Shown piece by piece: positions 1 to 11,430 of a DNA stretch of 64,000 bases. The notes beneath the pieces were generated by a model that made no database searches, was not told where the DNA came from, and worked only from the letters and a program-made list of their open reading frames with translations. Each line of letters opens with the position of its first letter. The stretch's first letter is position 1. Origin of the DNA: Hypoxylon rubiginosum (Eukaryota > Ascomycota > Sordariomycetes > Xylariales > Hypoxylaceae); NCBI GenBank assembly GCA_902806565.1, contig CADCXA010000037.1:310001-374000 (forward strand), in the 5' to 3' direction. The position numbers were made by a program, and so were the translations under genes.

Positions 1-2563
1 CAAATGATGCACCTATCGATGCGTTCAACCGCGATGAAATCTATCATACAAGGCGACTCAAACTTTGCCTTGTCTGATTATTTTCAATTGGAGTCCAAAG
101 ACTACATCTATCAAAACTAGCCGCACGAAATGGCATTGCTGGTCAAATCATACCAGCCTCTTACAATACACCAAACTACACTATACTCAACTACACTAAA
201 CTACACATACACTACTCTATACTCCCGCCTAACCTCATCTGAACGTGGCGTATGCGTTTCTGCCTGCTAGTGCATAACTATGCGAAATGGAAGGGGGTTC
301 GGATGGTGGGATACTGTCTTGTTTCCCCTTGGAAGGAGGAGAGGCGTAAAGGAAACGGTTATTTCTAATATGAGCCTTGTGCCGTCACACTCCTTTTCAC
401 CGAAAGTGGTACGCCTGGAACGATTATCTTGCGAGGGGGTTTATCTGCGAATTGGCGTTGGATCATACTTGCTTGTCACTTCATCATATGCAACGTCGCC
501 CCCCTATGCCAGAAAAAGATACTTGGCCGAGTAAGAAAAATCGAGCTTTGGAAAAGTCCAAGTATGTTGCAGAGGAGAGCAGAGGATGGTAGATGAGAAG
601 GCAGCAAGGAGGAACAAAAATTTCGGTGTGTCGCAAGGGTTGAGCTGCTTGAAAGCGAGGGATATACATGGCTCAGATGCCCGAGCGGTCAGTTGGTAGC
701 AGGGCGTATCAAAGGCTAGGCTAGGGATGCGTACTGGGGGCGGGAAATTGCTGAAAGGGTTTATCTTGCTTCTCCTATATTTTTGTGTGGTTGATATTTG
801 TCGTTGCAGCTTTTTTGCATTGTGCGTTTTACTCCTTTTCCTTGACTCTTCTCTATCGCTAGTTGGCGAGAATGAATACTAGGTATCACGAAAACACTAG
901 TTGCAAATATAAACGATTCTCATAACTGCGGTGTGCCTCTACGATATGTTCAAGTGAGTACCTCTACATGGACATATAGATGGATATAATGACAAGTTAC
1001 GGGGAGAAAGTAGACGAAAGAAGTATTGCGCTTTCAACGTAGGGCTTACTGTAGTAGGCATGGATGGTTGTCGAGTCTCCAAATAATCGTCAGGTACCAT
1101 AACATTTTTTTCTTCTTCATCAGAGCCGTGTCTTACCTATTCGTGGTTCAGTTCACCTCGTGGTCCCTCGTGGCCCCTCGTGGTCGAAGGAGAAGCCGGA
1201 CAACAAGGGAGGATTTTTAAATAAAACTGGCAATCTAAAGCGGCGTCGCTTTAGACTAAAAAAAATAAGAAGCTAAAAAATTCCCCAGTTCCCCCCAATT
1301 CGAGGTCCCTCATTGGACGGCGCATCCGGCAGTTGCCGCCCACTCAAGAAAATTCCCGGGCAGCCGGGGACGTGTGACGTTGAGTTAAACTAGATCGGTG
1401 ATGCGCTAAGCTTATTTCGAACTAGCATGCTACCTCCCCCTGGCGTGTGGGCTTACCGCCTTGGCGCCAGATCAAGAGAAAGGAGGCTCGGACCAACAGT
1501 CGACACGTGCGGCACCCTTTCCCTCACACCATCCAGACCATCCTCACCGTCGCCCACTTTTTAACCAGAACCCTTCTTTTTCTCCACACATCTTCTCATT
1601 TCCTCGTGTCTTCCGCCTCCCGCCTCCCGTCTCCAGTTTCCAGTCTGCAGTCTACAGTCCCAATGGATGGCGAACGTCCCAACACCGACGTCTATTTTAG
1701 GGAGGGGCGCAGTGGGGGGGAGAGGTAGAGGAAGAGAGAGAGAGAGAGGAAGAGGAAGAGGGTCCTCAAAATTGATGCCCAGCAGCGAGGCATGAGAGAG
1801 GACCCAGCTTACCGTATACCATATCGAGATAGCAAGGTGGAGAGAGACAAATAAAGAGAAGAGATCGAAAGAACTCCAGATGCTAGTCATCTTCACCGTT
1901 TTTACCTTACCCTATTCTTCCTCCAGTCGGCGCGGTTTCGGTAATGAGCTGCTTAGCCTAGACACATCTCGTGATATTGTGCAATGCGCTTTCGCCCTTT
2001 TTTTCTTTTGGAGTCACAATTTTGGGGAGAAGAGATCCCGAGGTCTCCGTATTTTTGCCTGCCAGCCAGCGAGCGCGCAAGCTTCCGGTTCGCTGCCGCT
2101 TACCGGGCTTATACGCCGTGGAAGATCCGCGAAGAACAAGTTCTTTTTTTATTACTATAAAGAACGAGAGAACGTGGGATGGCGGGGATGAGGGGAGCGA
2201 AGGACGAGCTTGCGCGACCGACAGCGAAGGTTGTGGCCAGACCCTTTGACGTTCCTGTGCGCTTAACTCCACACGGAAATTCCATGACAGGCTCGCGCAG
2301 CCGTTAACGGACCTGGTGGCCCGGGCCCCTTGGCCTGCCTGGGACACCGTGGCAGCGTCGTGAGGTTTTTGGTAGGTAATGAGTTCCGTTGCAGCGATGA
2401 GAACCTCGATAGCCTTGATGGATATATGAGAGGGCCGGCTCGTGGTAGCTAAACATGGCGATGGGCGTAGTGGTATCTATCTCAGTTTCGCAACAGCCAG
2501 TACTCCTCAGGTTCTCTTAGACAATCCTAATTTGCCAGCTTTTTTTTACCATCCTTGCCTATC
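1..2563. other. Gene-free AT-rich leader region with simple repeats
   Basis: No reading frame here looks like a protein. Visible structure: a CTACACTA-type tandem stretch at about 165-230; three copies of a CCTCGTGGT-like unit at about 1156-1187; a 9-bp hairpin with a GCGT loop at 1234-1255 followed by an A-run; and a purine-rich GA stretch at about 1700-1765. The last few hundred bases, with a T-run just before 2551, presumably hold the promoter of the transporter starting at 2564. Confidence 0.6.
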
Positions 2564-3998
2564 ATGATCTTAGTTCCCGACGACGAGAAGCTTCATCATG
2601 CAGTGACCGTCACTCCTCTCACTCATAGTGATGGTCCACTCCCTCTCGTCGATGAGGCTGTTGCGCCGGGGTCAGGATGCGGCGGCGGCGGCGATGATGA
2701 TTGGGAGTATCCAGACGGCGGCTCCGTCGCATGGCGCCAGGTCGTGGCCGGCCATTTCATCAACGCGATGGCTTGCGGCTACGGCGCAGCGTTCGGTATA
2801 TATCAGCTCTACTATACCGAATCGCTCAAGCTCCCCGCGGCGCAGATATCATGGATCGGGTCGGTTCAGATCTTCCTGAACAACATCATGTGCACGGCGG
2901 CCGGTCGCCTCGCCGACGCGGGATACGCGCGGGAGACCGTGCTGGGCGGCTCCTTCGTCGCCTTGGTGGGGACCTTCATGACCAGCCTCGCGACCGAGTA
3001 CTGGCAGATCTTCCTCGCGCAGGGGGTCTGCACGGGTATCGGCCTCGGCCTGATGTACATGCCGACCATAACGATCGTCGCGTCGTACTTCAAAGAGAAG
3101 CGCGGCCTGGCTCTGGCGATAACCACGGCCGGGACGGGGACGGGGAGCATCATCTTCCCCGCCGTCGTCCAGTACCTGATACCTCGTATCGGCTTTCCTT
3201 GGGCCGTCCGCTGCGCGGGCTTCGTCGCGTTGGTCATAATCATCCTCGCGAATCTGCTGGTGAAGCCGCGCCTCGTTCCCAAGAAGGCCGGTTCCCTGGT
3301 AGACTGGACCGCTTTCAGGGAGCCCCCCTACGTGATCTTCGTCATGGGAGCCTTTCTGCTCTATTGGGCTCTATATTTCGGTTACTTCTACGTGAGTTTT
3401 CACCCCTCCAACCTACCTCGGAAGGAAGGAGTCATTTAATAGTGTCTCGATCTTACTTTTCTCCTCCTAACAACCGCGCAAATAGATCAACACGTACGCC
3501 ATCTCAGTCGCCTCATTCACACCGACTTCCGCCGTCTCCCTCCTGCTCATCACGAACGCGGTAGGAATACCGACGCGGCCCATCGTCGGCTACATCGCCG
3601 ACGCCTACCTCGGCCCCTTCAACACCTTCATCCTGACCATCGCCTCCCTGGCCGTCACCTTCTTCGCCTGGATCGCCATCGACACGGCGCCCACCATGTA
3701 CGCCTTCGCGATCCTGTTCGGCGTCGCCAACTCGGCGGCCCAGAGCGCCTTCGCCGCCGCCCTCGCCGGCCTGTCCGGGGACCCGGCCAAGATGGGGACG
3801 CGGTTCGGCATGTGCTGCACCGTCCTCGGCTTCGCCACGGTCGCCGGCCCGCCGACGGCGGGCGCCATCATCGACTACTGCGGCGGCAGGTACCTCTGGG
3901 CTCAGGTCTGGGCCGGCCTCGTTACCGTCGCCGGGGCCGCCACGGTCGCGGTGGCGAGGTATTGGATAGCCGGCGCAAAGGTCAAGGTCAAGGTCTAG
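2564..3998 (+). CDS. MFS transporter, monocarboxylate-transporter-like family
   Basis: Two exons, 2564-3391 and 3486-3998, joined by a 94-nt phase-0 intron (GTGAGT...ATAG), give about 446 residues, a normal MFS length. I use the ATG at 2564; the frame is open slightly upstream but only through a TTG. The N-terminus is cytosolic and Gly/Asp-rich, followed by the fungal MCT entry motif PDGGSVAWRQV and then a chain of hydrophobic helices, including a loop (KEKRGLALAITTAGTGTGS) typical of the first half of this family. The splice rebuilds FGYFYINTYAIS, a continuous helix. Members of the family are plasma-membrane carriers for monocarboxylates, riboflavin or related small molecules; the substrate cannot be read here. 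Codon use is very GC-rich compared with the flanks. It stands alone, with more than 2.5 kb of non-coding DNA on each side. Confidence 0.88.
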
Positions 3999-6764
3999 GT
4001 CTAGGCTGACTTACGCTTATACGAGTTACTGGTATGCGGTTTGTAAGCTGTTGGTGATGAGATACGAAACTCGTCCTCAGGTGGAGATTTCAATTAATAT
4101 CTGACATCGGGGGTAAATCTAATATGTTACGGTATAAAATGTGTGTGTTGGTATCCGGGTTCGGTGCCACCGGCAATGAGAAAAGGAAAAAGGGGTGGTG
4201 GGGGGGTTCAGAAAAGGGGGTCAAAGAGCGGGGAGGGGGGATGAGTTACGAACTCTTGCTACCTACATTATCTAATATTCGTACTGTCATTATCTATTTA
4301 CCTAGTCTAATTATTAGTATTAGATTCTAATGTTTAAGAAAGTTATCGTCGAGACGCATATGTAATTGCTTTCGTAATTTACTTTGGAGATCTTACACTT
4401 AGACTAATATTAATTCGACCCAACAGAATATAGTCGCTTGCATTCTCTCGGTTTGAAGAGGCGATAACTCGTTTGCGACCATGCCGAAGATTGGACTGAA
4501 AAGTCGATAACAGAATACACATGATTGATGGAAAATATCCCAATCTATCAATTTATAAACATTGTATAAACAACGGCATTTGCCACCCCTCCCCTACTTT
4601 GTCCTGCATCAGGTCATGCCGGTTCTCAACCTGTTCGAGATAGGGCCGAGTACATGTGTACATGTGCCTCTGTACGTACTAACATTGGGTACCTCATAAT
4701 AAATATGAGATATATATTCTATAGCTTCGCTAAAAACGAATGCGACTGTCTATCGGCGGCGGCGGCAATCTAAGGGGTATCGAGACTCGCCGCGAGACGA
4801 ATGAACAAACGTTCTAGGTTCAATCTCTTATATACATGTAGTCCTTCCTTGTATCGTTACGGGATGTTAGAAATTTGATCTAGATTAATAGGATTTTTTT
4901 TATGCGACCGCAATCCTCCTGCACGCTGGGCGAGCACCGCATATCGCAAGCGTACAGGAAGCGAGAGTAGCACTACATGACGCGCGACCTGTTCCTCATC
5001 TCATTCGACGGCAATTGAGCCGCTAATGCGCAGGTGTCGGAACAAAAGCTGACGTCTCCCATTTTACGAGGCGGGGCTCTTGAGAGGGTAGGTAAAGTCA
5101 CGATTATGCTGTGCTGAGAAGTGGGCGATGACGAGCTCTCTTCGTATCTTCGTATCTTCGTAGGCTGTCTTCGTAGTTTTCACAGTAAGACACCACGTGC
5201 TAATCAACGCCAAGCCGATAATCAGATATCGGATAATGAGAAAGGCAGTTAGTTATTAGAGAATATTTACCCAGCTATCACCAAGGTCGTCACAAGACGA
5301 CGGCTATATGATATTAACTTATATTCGTTTATATTTGTGTATACTCGTTCATTAGGTGTTAGTATAGAATGTATATAATCAATTTATCATGGAACTCTAT
5401 TCGATCGTGATAAATTAAGCATGCTGATTGGATTCCGTGTCCATGGCGAGGAGTTGTCAAAGGCTGAAGATTCCTGAGATTCTAAGGATTGTGGCTTTCG
5501 TGGCGTATGTAGCTTAACCTTGAACCCTGCACATCATTATGCAGCTTGCCCAGGTGGGTAAGGTGTCAGGCTAGATGGGGTAATCTCCACGCTGTTGGCT
5601 TGTTCCATCTGCCTATCCGGGGAAAATGTGGATCGTAAGCCACCGAAACTGGCGGGGGTTCAAATCTGGTCTTATCTTTTTTGCTTTACCGAGTTCCACC
5701 CGGAGTTTTTCACTTCGCGGCTCCGTCAATCATATCCATCATCTTCAACTTCCCACATATCAACCACTTTATAATACATATGAAGGGTCCTCATTTCGGA
5801 CTAACGAGAATGGACAAAATTATATGTAAGGGGTGTCAAAGCAACGCCCGGCCAGCCCACTGGCCAACTTGTCAAAACCTACCGCCACCTACTGCCGCCT
5901 ACTGCCACATACTGCCACCTTATCCTGCTGGCAGTATAACGGGGCTCCATCCGTGCCACCAACAAGCATCGTAGTAATACCCATCGTCCGCCATGGTTGG
6001 CAGCATGGTTAGCAGCATGGTTGCCAGGTGACACCAAACACACCCGCCAAGGCTCGAGCAAACCCGAGCGTTTCGATTCGTCGACCTATTTGCAAGGGGT
6101 CGTAGTCGTAGTTCATCGTTCAGCGGTGCCACAGCTTCCACTGCCAGCCAAGATGGATGCAACGGAAGACGTGTCGGTAATTTATATATGTCCGTCCTCA
6201 GCCGCTGCTAGGCTTCCGATAGTCTATAGATCGTTCAAACCAAGCGGTGGCTCTCGAATACTAAACTGTTCTTCTTTGCCTAGTCGAAACTTGGTTATAG
6301 CACGAGAATCCTCTGCCGAAAACTGCGGAGAAAGATCTAGGAGAAAAAAAACCAGGGCCAAGCCGTTTAGGACCAACCATATCGCGGGGTAGTGCCAGTC
6401 AGCGACTAGATATTATGGTACCCTAAGACGTCGCCTTTTGCCAAGCTGCCAAGTAGAGTTGAATATCCGTCTAGGCAGAGCCAGGGTGTTTAGTCCTGGT
6501 TCAATCAAATATCATCGCTGATTTGCCGGAAACGCAACCGACTAGGGTCTGGCCCTCTTTCGTCTCCTCCAAACCACTGGGAACCTGGCCTAGAATGGGA
6601 ATGGATGACCGGCCTTAACCCCGGTGCGTCCCCAATTACAAACCCCAACCTTGCATATCATCCTTCTATAAACAGGTCAAGACGTCCTTAGGGTGGCTTC
6701 TTCGTTACGTTCTCGGCGTCTCTTCTCCTTCCACGACCTCGCCATCTCCTCGTACAAATTCGCC
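3999..6764. other. Intergenic region with short tandem repeats
   Basis: No supportable gene. It holds a G-rich run near 4197-4245, repeated TCTTCGTA units at about 5141-5177, a block of 10-mers of the form CTACTGCCRC at about 5879-5925, and an AGCATGGTT repeat at about 5990-6025. A B-box-like GGTTCAAATC at 5657-5666 followed by T6 lacks a pairable T-stem and is not called a tRNA. The last 150 bases should contain the promoter of the next transporter gene. Confidence 0.55.
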
Positions 6765-8320
6765 ATGGCCGCGATACGAAGCCTGCACGAGAAAAGCGAC
6801 TCTGAGCAGCCCGACGCGGTCGTGCTCGAGACTAAGAGCCAGGGCTCCTCCGAAGCGCCTAGCTGGACTGTAGAAGAGGAGACTGCGGTTCGAAGGAAGT
6901 TGGACTGGCAGTTGGTGCCTACCGTGACCGTCTTATACCTTCTTTGCTTTCTTGATCGGTATGACTACCCCTGAGCCTTTCTTTCTATGCTCTGCTCGAT
7001 GCTTATTAGTATTCTAGGATAAACATCGGAAATGCTCGTATTCAGGGAATGGAACAGGAGCTGGACCTCTATGGATATCGATTCAATATCGCAACGAGCA
7101 TCTTCTACATCGTCTACTTGACGGTTGAGGTGCCATCTAACATCCTACTCAAGCATGTCGGCCCGCGATTCTACCTCCCCGGGCTCGTCGTTGGCTTTGG
7201 TGCCGTCTCTGTAGCCACGGCATTCGTAAAGACCTTCGACCAGCTTTGCGCCGTCCGTGCTCTATTGGGTATCTTCGAAGGTGGGACTATGCCGGGCTTG
7301 GCCTTCTTCCTCAGCTCGTTTTACAAGAGAGAGGAGCTTTACTTCCGAGTCGGTATATACGTCTCGGCCGCATCGACTGCAGGCGCCTTTGGTGGATTAT
7401 TGGCTGCAGGTCTCTCGCAAATCCCTGAGTGGGGAATCGCAGGTTCGAAGTTGCATACGTGGCGCAACATCTTCTTCTTCGAGGGACTCATCACTATACT
7501 TGTTGCGATGCTCGCACCCATAATCCTACCGCAGAGTCCCGAGACGTCAAAGGTCCTTACCGATCGCGAAAAGTGGATTGCCGCCGAACGACTCCGCCTC
7601 GAGCACAAGTCCCTCCCCAACGAGAAGGTCCAAATGCGCCACGTCAAGCTCGCGCTTACAAACATCAACAACTACATCTGCGCGGCCGGCTTCTTCGCCA
7701 TCAACATCACGGTCCAGGGCCTCTCCGTCTTCATGCCGACGATCCTGAAGGAGCTGGGCTACGAATCGCTGAGGGCGCAGTACTATACCGTCCCCGTATA
7801 CGCCGCCGCCTCGATCATCGCCATCGGCGTCGGCTTGCTTAGCGACAAGACGAGGATGCGAGGACTTTACCTTGCCTTGTTTACGTTCCTCGGCATGACC
7901 GGTTTCGCCATGCTCCGGTGGGGCTCGGGCAGCCAGGTCAAGTACGCGGCCGTCTACCTCTGCGCCGTGGGAGCCTTCCCCGGCGGGCCGGGCTTCCTGT
8001 CGTGGGGCCTGAACAACTCGGCGGGCCCCGCGGTGCGGGCCGTGACCGGAGGATGGATCGTGACGCTGGGGACGATGGGAGGCATCCTCGCCGTGTGGGC
8101 GTACCTGCCCAACGACGGGCCCTCGTTCCCCATCGGCCACACCATCAACTTCGCGGCGCAGGTCTTCGTCCTGTTCCTCTCCGCGTTCGGCATCTACTAC
8201 TGCGTGCGGGAGAACCGCATACGGGCCCGCGGCGGCCGCGACGACCGCCTGGTCGGGCTGACGGAGGAGGAGAAGGTGGATCTCGGGTACAGACACCCCG
8301 ACTTCCGGTATATCTCGTGA
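6765..8320 (+). CDS. MFS transporter of the allantoate permease (Dal5/ACS) family
   Basis: Exon 1 is 6765-6958 and exon 2 is 7018-8320, separated by a 59-nt phase-2 intron, for about 498 residues, standard for the family. The splice is decisive: it restores LDRINIGNARIQGMEQ across the junction, the hallmark of the anion:cation symporter family that includes yeast Dal5, Tna1 and Vht1. Exon 1 encodes the charged cytosolic tail and the start of helix 1 (VPTVTVLYLLCFLDR). Exon 2 carries the remaining helices, a central loop (PQSPETSKVLTDREKW) typical of these carriers and a charged C-terminal tail ending in GYRHPDFRYIS. Known substrates are allantoate, nicotinate, biotin or pantothenate; which applies is unknown. 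The second half of the gene is far more GC-rich than the first. I start at the ATG at 6765; a GTG-led extension to 6693 is not needed. Confidence 0.93.
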
Positions 8321-10349
8321 TTGGGCCCCTTTTTTTGGGCAGAGCGTTTTTTTTTATAGAAATATGGTGGGCTAGGCTATCGTGTACGAGCTATTAGTGT
8401 GTATACATCGTTTGCAGCGAGCACCAAGCGCTAGATTTAGAAGGCTATTTATATCATGAGCCAACCTTAGCGCGATCTTGAGTCGTTTTTTTGTTGGGTT
8501 TAGAAACCATTTTGTATGGAATAGACGACTTGATATAGATCGGCACCGTATCGCCGTGGTCTGATAAGACGCGTACATCATGTAGTTTCCGTCCCACTTT
8601 GCATCCTCTTCTATATGCTGCTGCCCTGCTACACTGTTCCCGTGGAATCTCAAGCCATTTAATAGACATGGCAAGGTGAGGCGCAGCTAAGTGGCCCCTT
8701 TCAGCAAATGCATAAGTACAGCTAGGATCAGCATCATGCGGCTGCCGAGCTAGGACCTGGCTCGGGACGTCCAGAGGGCGGCCGCGTCGTCTGCATGTGT
8801 GTGTCGTCTGCATATGTGTGTGCTTCTGACAAGACGGCTAAGCGCCTCGTTACCGCCTAGCCGGTAGGCCGACTTCTAGGCCGCAGGAACTCGGATCCGT
8901 AGGTTGTGATGCTCGGGATGCGGCTGTGTTTAGAGCTTCCCTACGTATGGATTAAGTAATGCCCCGGGTTGTACTCTCGTGGGCGTGCTACGGCTCCTAC
9001 TTGAAAGCTATGTACTTGCCTACCTACTAAAGGTACTTAGTTAGCATCCTGGTGTTAGCAATGAACGTATACGTGGCATTGTGCGATTCGATGCAGGTTG
9101 AAGGCGGTAGCAGGATTAAGGAATCTGTCAGTATCTACGGTGGTGATATAGGTGGGCAATATGGATGTCGTATGCCTCCATCTCGCACGATATTAATAAT
9201 CGTTATAGTAGACCATAGATGAAGTATAATGATGTCGCGATATGAACATTTAGGTATAGGAACAATGACGTAGTTGCGTGATGAGTTCTCGACCTAACTA
9301 CTGAGGATGCGTGTATACGTACGTATAGGAAGAGCCGTTCGTGCTGTTGCAATACCCTTTACGTCGCTTCCTATTTGGACTAATAGGTCTAACTATATCT
9401 AAAGGGCCAGGGGCCAAAGGCTAGATTCCTGGTAGATGACATGTTTCGCCGCTATCGTGAACGAAGCTAGATGGTTATCTTGGGGGGCCTACTACGGGAT
9501 GAAATCACCTCTTAGCATTCATAGCAATGATGCTGAATCTTACAGTTCCCCCTTTTTGCATTCCTCGAATGAACAAAGAAAATTATTAAACTACTAATGC
9601 TATTAGGTAAGTGTACGTTATGTGAAAACGAAATTGGCCGTCGCCGCTCAGATACAGTATTCAGTCCCAATGAAGGACTTATGAATCACCAACCACTAAA
9701 AGGCGACATAGAGTTGCCATCACTGTAATATTTCTCGGGCGTTAACTTGTTGCCGGTGCTAGTCTAGGAAGACTTCGAGATAATTTTTACAGATAATCTT
9801 TACGTATATGAGGTTGAGATTGTCTCGCTTGACGTATCGGACGCAGCCGCCCCAATCTCGAGTCGCATCTCTCGACCACCTCTGGATGAATTTAGCCAGA
9901 TTATAGTGCCATTCAACGGTAACCCACTACCGCCTCAAGGGGTTCTAGAAGAGGCACGGGGTGATAAAGAAGGGGACAAGAGGGGGAAGGGTGTGTGTCA
10001 CACTCTAACGGGCTGATTATCCGGAAAGAGGGATTGCAAGTCTAAAGTCCCTATGGTTACGTTAAATCATACGACATACTAGAGGACCTCGCTTCCATGA
10101 GATGGTATTGAAAATGGAGGCGAAAGATAAAGTAATAAAGTCTCATCGACCATTATCGGTGGCGAGTGGAGTAGAGTAGAGTAGAGGAAGCAAGGTAATA
10201 GTTATGATCCAGACACACGATAATGAAACAGTAACATGTCGTAAGGGGAGTGAGCGATGAAGGAATAAGGAACATGTCAATAGCTGGAATCAAACTGTCT
10301 ATTCGGTCTCCAAGTCAGAAGGCAAAGGCAAATCTCTGCTGCCAGCATT
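8321..10349. other. Intergenic region, nothing recognised
   Basis: About 2 kb of moderately AT-rich DNA. Minus-strand reading frames at 8372-8813 show no family features and overlap each other. The sequence just downstream of 8320, with T-runs, is probably the 3' end of the Dal5-type gene. No repeats longer than a few units were seen. Confidence 0.5.
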
Positions 10350-11430
10350 CTAAGATGCGTCCTCGCCCGCGCGAAGCACCTCCTCGATATAGTGCAACGT
10401 CCGCGACACCACGCGCGCGACGCCCCCGCCGTCCCGCCATACGTCGTCGTGCTTCCCGCTTAGGTCCCTGATTAGCAGGACCCGGTCCTCGCCGCCCGGC
10501 CCCGCGTCCTCGAGGAGGCGCCGCGCCATCCCGTCCGTCTCGGGCATGTCGACGAGCTCGTCGTCGGGCGAGTGCGCCAGCACCCACAGCTCGCTATCGC
10601 CGCCGTCGGACGGTGCGCCCCTGCCGATGCACTTCATCGGCGCCGCCGCGTCCCAGCCCGCGGGGTCCCCGAACGCGGCCGTGAGGAACTCGGCGTACGC
10701 GCCGCCCTTGCGGTCGTTGAGCCCGTGGAAGTCGTAGATACCCTCGAGGCCGCAGAGGGCGGTCGGGGGCGCGATGACGTCGCCGGTAGCAGGGAGGCCG
10801 TCCGGATGATCCCCTCCTCGTCTACTTGTACTACTACCGCCGTCGCCGTCCTGGTCCTGGTCGTCGGCAGTAGTAGTAGTCATGGCGATCTGGTACGCGA
10901 GCGTGGCGCCGGCCGAGTGGCCCACCAGCACGTACCTTCCGCCGAAGCCGAACCTGTCCTGCAGGTAGCGGATCGCGGCGCGGACGTCGTCGAGGTGGTC
11001 CGGGTGCCTGGCGCCGCGGTACCGCGCCGGCGGCGTGGCGGCCGGGTCCTGCGGGAAGTCCGGGTGCGGGCTCAGGCGGTAGTCGACCGAGGCGAAGGCC
11101 GCGACGTGCCGGCTGGCGAACGCGTCCTTCCGGATCCGCTCTACGGACGGCTCGAAGGTCGTGTGCGTCACGCGCGGGTCGCGCCAGGCGCCGCCGTGGA
11201 TGTAGCTGGCGCCGTTGCAACGCAACACGTTAGCCGCGTCACCAGGCTAGGCTCATAGGAGCCCTCGAGTGAGTGATGTAGCTGTAAGCATGTAAGAAGT
11301 GGGGGATTTACATGATCCAATACTGATGCCATTCGGCCATGTCGGAGTTGATGTCTAGATCCCATACCCCTACCCGTTGGAGCTCATGCGTGCCATATTG
11401 GTAGACCGTGTATGGAAGTGGTTCAGCCAT
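10350..11430 (-). CDS. BNA7: Kynurenine formamidase (arylformamidase)
   Basis: On the minus strand, exon 1 (11430-11312) and exon 2 (11205-10350) join across a 106-nt phase-2 intron to about 324 residues. The junction rebuilds YWIIYIHGGAWRDP, the signature of fungal kynurenine formamidase. This alpha/beta hydrolase converts N-formylkynurenine to kynurenine in the cytosolic tryptophan-to-NAD pathway. HGGAW (residues 43-47) forms the oxyanion hole. GHSAGAT places the nucleophile Ser near 137. The acid Asp lies in HSPDDELVD near 254 and the His in SGKHDDVW near 292. A Thr/Asp/Gly-rich insertion of about 35 residues follows the nucleophile region (TTTTADDQDQDGDGG...) and is probably a surface loop. 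Coding GC is very high, which gives long spurious frames on the opposite strand. Confidence 0.9.

Noticed and set aside
676..700. tRNA 5'-half-like string TGCCCGAGCGGTC
   Set aside because: Resembles a Ser/Leu tRNA A box, but no B box, anticodon stem or acceptor pairing follows within 120 bases.
1561..1896. Leu/Pro-rich minus-strand frame over a GA microsatellite
   Set aside because: The protein-like text (LPLPLSLSLPLPLP) is a translation of the simple GA/CT repeat.
2701..3564. Plus-strand 287-codon open frame
   Set aside because: Overlaps the monocarboxylate-type transporter in another frame; Arg/Gly/Pro-rich shadow.
5560..5690. Possible tRNA with long variable arm ending in GGTTCAAATC and T6
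   Set aside because: The B-box-like word has no pairable T-stem and the acceptor ends do not match.
7547..8296. Minus-strand 249-codon open frame
   Set aside because: Antisense to the GC-rich half of the Dal5-type transporter; composition is that of an antisense shadow.
10572..11258. Plus-strand 228-codon open frame
   Set aside because: Lies entirely opposite the BNA7 gene; an effect of very high GC codon use. It has Arg/Val/Ala-rich text without domains.
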